From CBDCWA01 sp046048295 (GTDB taxonomy: Bacteria > Pseudomonadota > Alphaproteobacteria > Rhizobiales > Hyphomicrobiaceae): DNA of 17,237 bases. The notes beneath the pieces were generated by a model. That model worked only from the letters and a program-made list of their open reading frames with translations. It searched no databases and had not been told where the DNA came from. Below are positions 14,814 to 17,237 of the stretch, one piece after another; position 1 is the stretch's first letter; every line of letters begins with the position of its first letter. The position numbers and the translations under genes were made by a program. Location: positions 1-17,237 of the forward strand of contig JBJOGJ010000061.1 of the NCBI GenBank assembly GCA_046048295.1, read 5' to 3'.

Positions 14814-15596
14814 TCAGGCGTCGTAGCCGGGGTTCACCCGGTCCAGCATCTGCTTCATCGAAGGCCAGATGCTCGGGCGTTCCTTGGATATTTTCGCGTC
14901 GTTCTCGAACTGCAGGGCAGTGTGCTCGAGCAGGTTCTCCGAGAGTGGGATGCGCTTGCCGCCTGCTTTCATCATCTCGAGCTGCGTCTTGCAGCATTTC
15001 TCCATGGCATACATCTCGCGGAACGCCTGGCCGATGGAAGGCGCGCATACGAGTAGGCCGTGGTTCCGCAGCACGAGGTAGTTCTTGTCACCGAGATCGC
15101 GGACAAGACGCTCGCGCTCGTCCAAGTCCTGCGCCTTGCCCTCGAAGTCGTGATAGGCGAGCCGCTTGTAGTAGCGCGTCGCCTTCTGGAACCAGGGCTG
15201 GAGCCCCTCCTCCATCGACGCGATCGCCATGCCCGCGACGGTGTGGGTGTGGAGCACGCACTTGGCATCGGGGCGGGCGGCATGGATTGCAGAGTGAATG
15301 ACGAAGCCGGCCGGATTGATGACGTGTTCGGTATCGGAAACGATGTTGCCATCGAGATCGACCTTGACGAGGCTCGACGCGGTGACCTCGCTGAACAGCA
15401 CGCCATAGGGGTTCAGCAGGAAATGCTCCTCGGCGCCCGGCACGCGCACCGAAATGTGAGTGGCCATCAGGTCGTCCATCTCATAGTGGGCGACGAGGCG
15501 ATAGCAGGCGGCGAGATCGACGCGCATCTGCCATTCGGCCTCCGTCATCCTGTCGGCAGCGACGGCGAGCTTCTTGAATACGGGACTGGCGCACAT
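14814..15596 (-). CDS. Class II aldolase/adducin-family protein
   Basis: A 260-residue protein of the class II aldolase/adducin family. The zinc ligands are visible as H116 and H118 in LHTHTVAG and H179 in LRNHGLL. The phosphate-loop-like THISVR and the NPYGVLFSEVTASSLVKVD stretch match the non-sugar branch of the family. That branch contains adducin-like proteins and aromatic decarboxylases such as 3,4-dihydroxyphthalate decarboxylase. ATG 15596 with GGAGGAAA upstream is chosen. The frame to 15842 crosses the promoter and is not used. It is the first gene of a two-gene unit with the amidohydrolase. Because its partner is also from a decarboxylase-rich family, a decarboxylase or retro-aldol role on an aromatic or ring-cleaved acid is plausible but unproven. 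Confidence 0.9.
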   Translation of the reverse strand: MCASPVFKKLAVAADRMTEAEWQMRVDLAACYRLVAHYEMDDLMATHISVRVPGAEEHFLLNPYGVLFSEVTASSLVKVDLDGNIVSDTEHVINPAGFVIHSAIHAARPDAKCVLHTHTVAGMAIASMEEGLQPWFQKATRYYKRLAYHDFEGKAQDLDERERLVRDLGDKNYLVLRNHGLLVCAPSIGQAFREMYAMEKCCKTQLEMMKAGGKRIPLSENLLEHTALQFENDAKISKERPSIWPSMKQMLDRVNPGYDA

Positions 15597-15629
15597 TGTC
15601 GTTTCCTCCGGCCATGATGTTGTGCGCCG

Positions 15630-15658
15630 ATTATCCCGCGCGCGCGGGCGCGGTTCAA
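15630..15658 (-). promoter_or_regulatory. Sigma70-like promoter of the aldolase-amidohydrolase operon
   Basis: On the - strand TTGAAC (15653-15658) and GATAAT (15630-15635) are separated by exactly 17 bases, made almost only of G and C (an alternating CG tract). Transcription would start near 15623 and give a leader of about 27 bases with GGAGGAAA before ATG 15596. Confidence 0.65.
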
Positions 15659-15849
15659 CGGCATTCGTTCCGGAAGCGGAAAACAAATCTTCGCAGGTGG
15701 CGCGTTGTATCTGGGCGCGGAAGGGAATATCACCGGATGACTCGCGCCCCCGCGTGGGGAGGGAGGTGTGTGGCGGTGCGGAAGCAACGAGCCATCCGGA
15801 TCCGAGCTGAGCACGCAAGCGGACTGCGCCGATCACGAGCAAAGCTCGG

Positions 15850-15919
15850 GCCGGACGCCGGGAAGGCGGGGACCTCCCGGTGTCCGGCTTGGGGGGCAGC
15901 GGTAACCGTCCCCCAAGCT
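15850..15919. other. Two adjoining strong hairpins in a 690-base noncoding region
   Basis: Hairpin 1: 15850-15863 pairs with 15875-15888 over 14 bp (one G-U), loop 11 bases. Hairpin 2: CTTGGGGG (15888-15895) pairs with CCCCCAAG (15910-15917), can extend outward by two pairs, and has an inner CGG-TAA-CCG stem. The two share base 15888, so as RNA they would stack or compete. A third small hairpin, GGCGC-TGTT-GCGCC, is at 16039-16052. The rest of 15659-16344 shows only weak open frames and an AT-rich stretch before the Nudix gene. Since this DNA is upstream of both divergent genes, these are not simple terminators. They resemble palindromic intergenic repeats of rhizobia or parts of a small RNA. 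Confidence 0.5.
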
Positions 15920-16344
15920 TGCTGCCTGGTCTTCGCCTGCGCCATCAGGTTGCCCCGACGACGCGGCGTAACTCGTCGCTGCGCATCGGCATGACGCGCA
16001 AGCTCAAACCTAGTCCGGGAAGTCTGCAACCCTCGAGCGGCGCTGTTGCGCCAGCTCATCTTCCCCCAGTCTGTCACCGCGCAGCGCCGAAGCCCGATAT
16101 ATTCGGAACAATCCGGTCAGGGGTATCGACGGGTGATCCAAGTCCGTCTTACGAGCCTGACCTTTCTGCGTCCGGCGGTGGTCAATCGCTTACGGAGGTG
16201 ATATCGCCCGGCAATGGTGGCCTTGGAGTGACAGGACGAGGGCTATTTCGCGCCATCATCATCAAATCATCGCAACAAAATGAAACGATTGTGAAAGTCT
16301 CATGGCGGACATAAGCCGCAATATGGAATGACCGTATAGCACGC

Positions 16345-17064
16345 ATGAAGACGATACAAAAGGTCCTGAATGCCACACGGATGGACCTATCTGTGATGGA
16401 TGGCGGTTGGCCCGCCGCCGACGCCCATCGCGCCAGTGTCGACCGGTACTGGCGGAAGCGGATCCGCGATAACCCCTCTTTCTTCGACGGCCGGGTGTAC
16501 GTACTCGCTGACATGCGCTTCGAGGGCGGCGCGTTCGTCGGCCGCTACATCGAGACGGACTTCTCCTGCTTCATTGCCTGGCGCGACGGCGTATTCCCGG
16601 ACGAGGACATCCGTGACTCGTTTGCGGCGGGCCTCGTGGTCAGCAGCGACGGCGGCATCCTGCTCGGCCGCCAGCGGGCAGGAAACCTCAACGCGGGTTT
16701 TATCTATCCACCTGGCGGGTTCATCGACCGCCGGGACGTCGACAGCCAAGGACGGATCGGCATCATTGGAAGCGCGCAGCGGGAAATCCTCGAGGAGACG
16801 GGGATCGACCTCTCGGACGTGCGGCCCTGCCCGACTTTTCGGATTTCCCTTGCCGGACGGATCGTGGCGCTTGGCGTATATTGGCGGCTGGCGCTCACTT
16901 CGACGGACGTGCTGCGGATTGCCGAGGCACATATCGGGCGCCATCCTGACGGGGAACTCGAAGCCTGCGTGATGGTCCACTCAGCCGAAGAGGTCGCCGC
17001 GCTGCCGGTGCCCGACTATGCGAAGGGGCTCGTTCGCGACGTACTCACGAGTTATCCGGAGTGA
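16345..17064 (+). CDS. Nudix hydrolase with a non-standard Nudix box
   Basis: A 239-residue protein whose second half is a Nudix domain, the fold that hydrolyses nucleoside diphosphates linked to another group. The end of the Nudix box is perfect: R146-E-I-L-E-E-T-G-I154, with the metal-binding glutamates. The first half is altered. After the box glycine G125 the usual Glu is Asp131, and 14 residues instead of 7 separate it from R146. The N-terminal 90 residues (including NPSFFDGRVYVLADMRFEG and RYIETDFSCFIAWRD) form an extra domain seen in a subgroup of Nudix proteins. The start is uncertain. ATG 16345 has only a weak purine-rich site, and ATG 16381 is an in-frame alternative. The next gene, PhzF-type, is 88 bases downstream on the same strand. 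The substrate is unknown. Confidence 0.85.
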   Translation: MKTIQKVLNATRMDLSVMDGGWPAADAHRASVDRYWRKRIRDNPSFFDGRVYVLADMRFEGGAFVGRYIETDFSCFIAWRDGVFPDEDIRDSFAAGLVVSSDGGILLGRQRAGNLNAGFIYPPGGFIDRRDVDSQGRIGIIGSAQREILEETGIDLSDVRPCPTFRISLAGRIVALGVYWRLALTSTDVLRIAEAHIGRHPDGELEACVMVHSAEEVAALPVPDYAKGLVRDVLTSYPE

Positions 17065-17152
17065 AATGCCACATCGGCTGCGCGTGCTGCTTGGCGGGCG
17101 GGCTTCGATGGGGCAGAGTGCCTGGCGGTCAGGGGTCACGGCGATATGGAAC

Positions 17153-17237
17153 ATGCAGCTCAGATTTCACACACTCGACGTCTTCACGGCCACGGCCTTT
17201 GCGGGTAATCCGCTTGCCGTCGTGCACGATGCCGACG
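17153..17237 (+). CDS. PhzF-family isomerase, N-terminal fragment (cut by window end)
   Basis: Only the first 28 codons are inside the window. They read MQLRFHTLDVFTATAFAGNP followed by LAVVHDAD, which matches the highly conserved start of PhzF/epimerase-like proteins (DVFT...F.GNPLAVV). PhzF acts in phenazine synthesis, but most family members, including lone copies like this one, are of unknown role. The ATG at 17153 is preceded by a weak GGAA. It is on the same strand as the Nudix gene 88 bases upstream. Confidence 0.8.
   Translation, partial: MQLRFHTLDVFTATAFAGNPLAVVHDAD

Noticed and set aside
14776..15048. Upstream extension of the amidohydrolase frame
   Set aside because: It overlaps the class II aldolase-type gene. 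ATG 14775 has a good ribosome site and the family motif DADTH begins at residue 7.
15730..16314. Open frames of 115-144 codons in both directions in the noncoding region
   Set aside because: They cross the strong hairpins, are Arg/Pro/Gly-rich, and lack convincing starts and family motifs.
1..17237. CRISPR arrays, tRNA/rRNA genes, insertion sequences, integrases, attachment sites
   Set aside because: No regular short repeats with spacers, no cloverleaf with the conserved TPsiC pattern, and no transposase or integrase motifs were found on either strand by eye.

Overview
The window is high-GC DNA that looks like an accessory or catabolic part of an alphaproteobacterial chromosome, most likely of the Hyphomicrobiales/Rhizobiales (Mesorhizobium-like). 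This rests on the gene families (secreted caspase-like proteins with alanine-rich coiled coils, orphan TctC/Bug receptors, QuiC, UbiD, pirin) and on the GC-rich palindromic intergenic DNA. It is not proven by any phylogenetic marker. No tRNA, rRNA, CRISPR array, transposase or integrase was seen.

Layout. (1) 1-3788, + strand: the 3' half of a UbiD-type decarboxylase, a TauD/TfdA-type Fe(II)/2-oxoglutarate dioxygenase, and a membrane acyltransferase-3 protein with a C-terminal SGNH domain. (2) 3818-4955, - strand: an orphan TctC/Bug-type periplasmic binding protein with a good sigma70-like promoter. (3) 4956-5535: noncoding, with at least five hairpins between 5052 and 5384. (4) 5536-8778, + strand: four consecutive exported proteins. 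These are a caspase-like (C14) protein with a duplicated coiled coil, two tandem paralogous secreted proteins of unknown family, and a small secreted protein. The small protein ends in the same cysteine-flanked motif (C-F-x-F-x-G-[KR]-T-F-C-E) as the caspase. This is the best candidate for an undescribed system. (5) 8824-12906, - strand, transcribed pirin, then split TPP enzyme alpha, then beta, then QuiC (3-dehydroshikimate dehydratase). (6) 13131-13625, + strand: a bacterioferritin-like ferritin that keeps the ferroxidase ligands but has Phe at the heme-Met position. (7) 13681-15596, - strand: a class II aldolase/adducin-family enzyme followed by an ACMSD-type amidohydrolase, with a good promoter at 15630-15658. 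(8) 15659-16344: noncoding, with two strong adjacent hairpins. (9) 16345 to the end, + strand: a Nudix hydrolase with an altered Nudix box and the first 28 codons of a PhzF-family gene.

How the genes may work together. UbiD, the split TPP enzyme, the amidohydrolase and the class II aldolase-type protein belong to four unrelated families that each contain decarboxylases of aromatic or oxo acids. QuiC makes protocatechuate, and the Bug receptor and the dioxygenase fit import and opening steps. The catabolic genes therefore suggest use of carboxylated aromatic or hydroaromatic compounds, but no complete pathway is visible and the substrates are inferred. The caspase cluster is separate in strand and theme: all four products carry signal peptides, so it would act in the periplasm or outside the cell.
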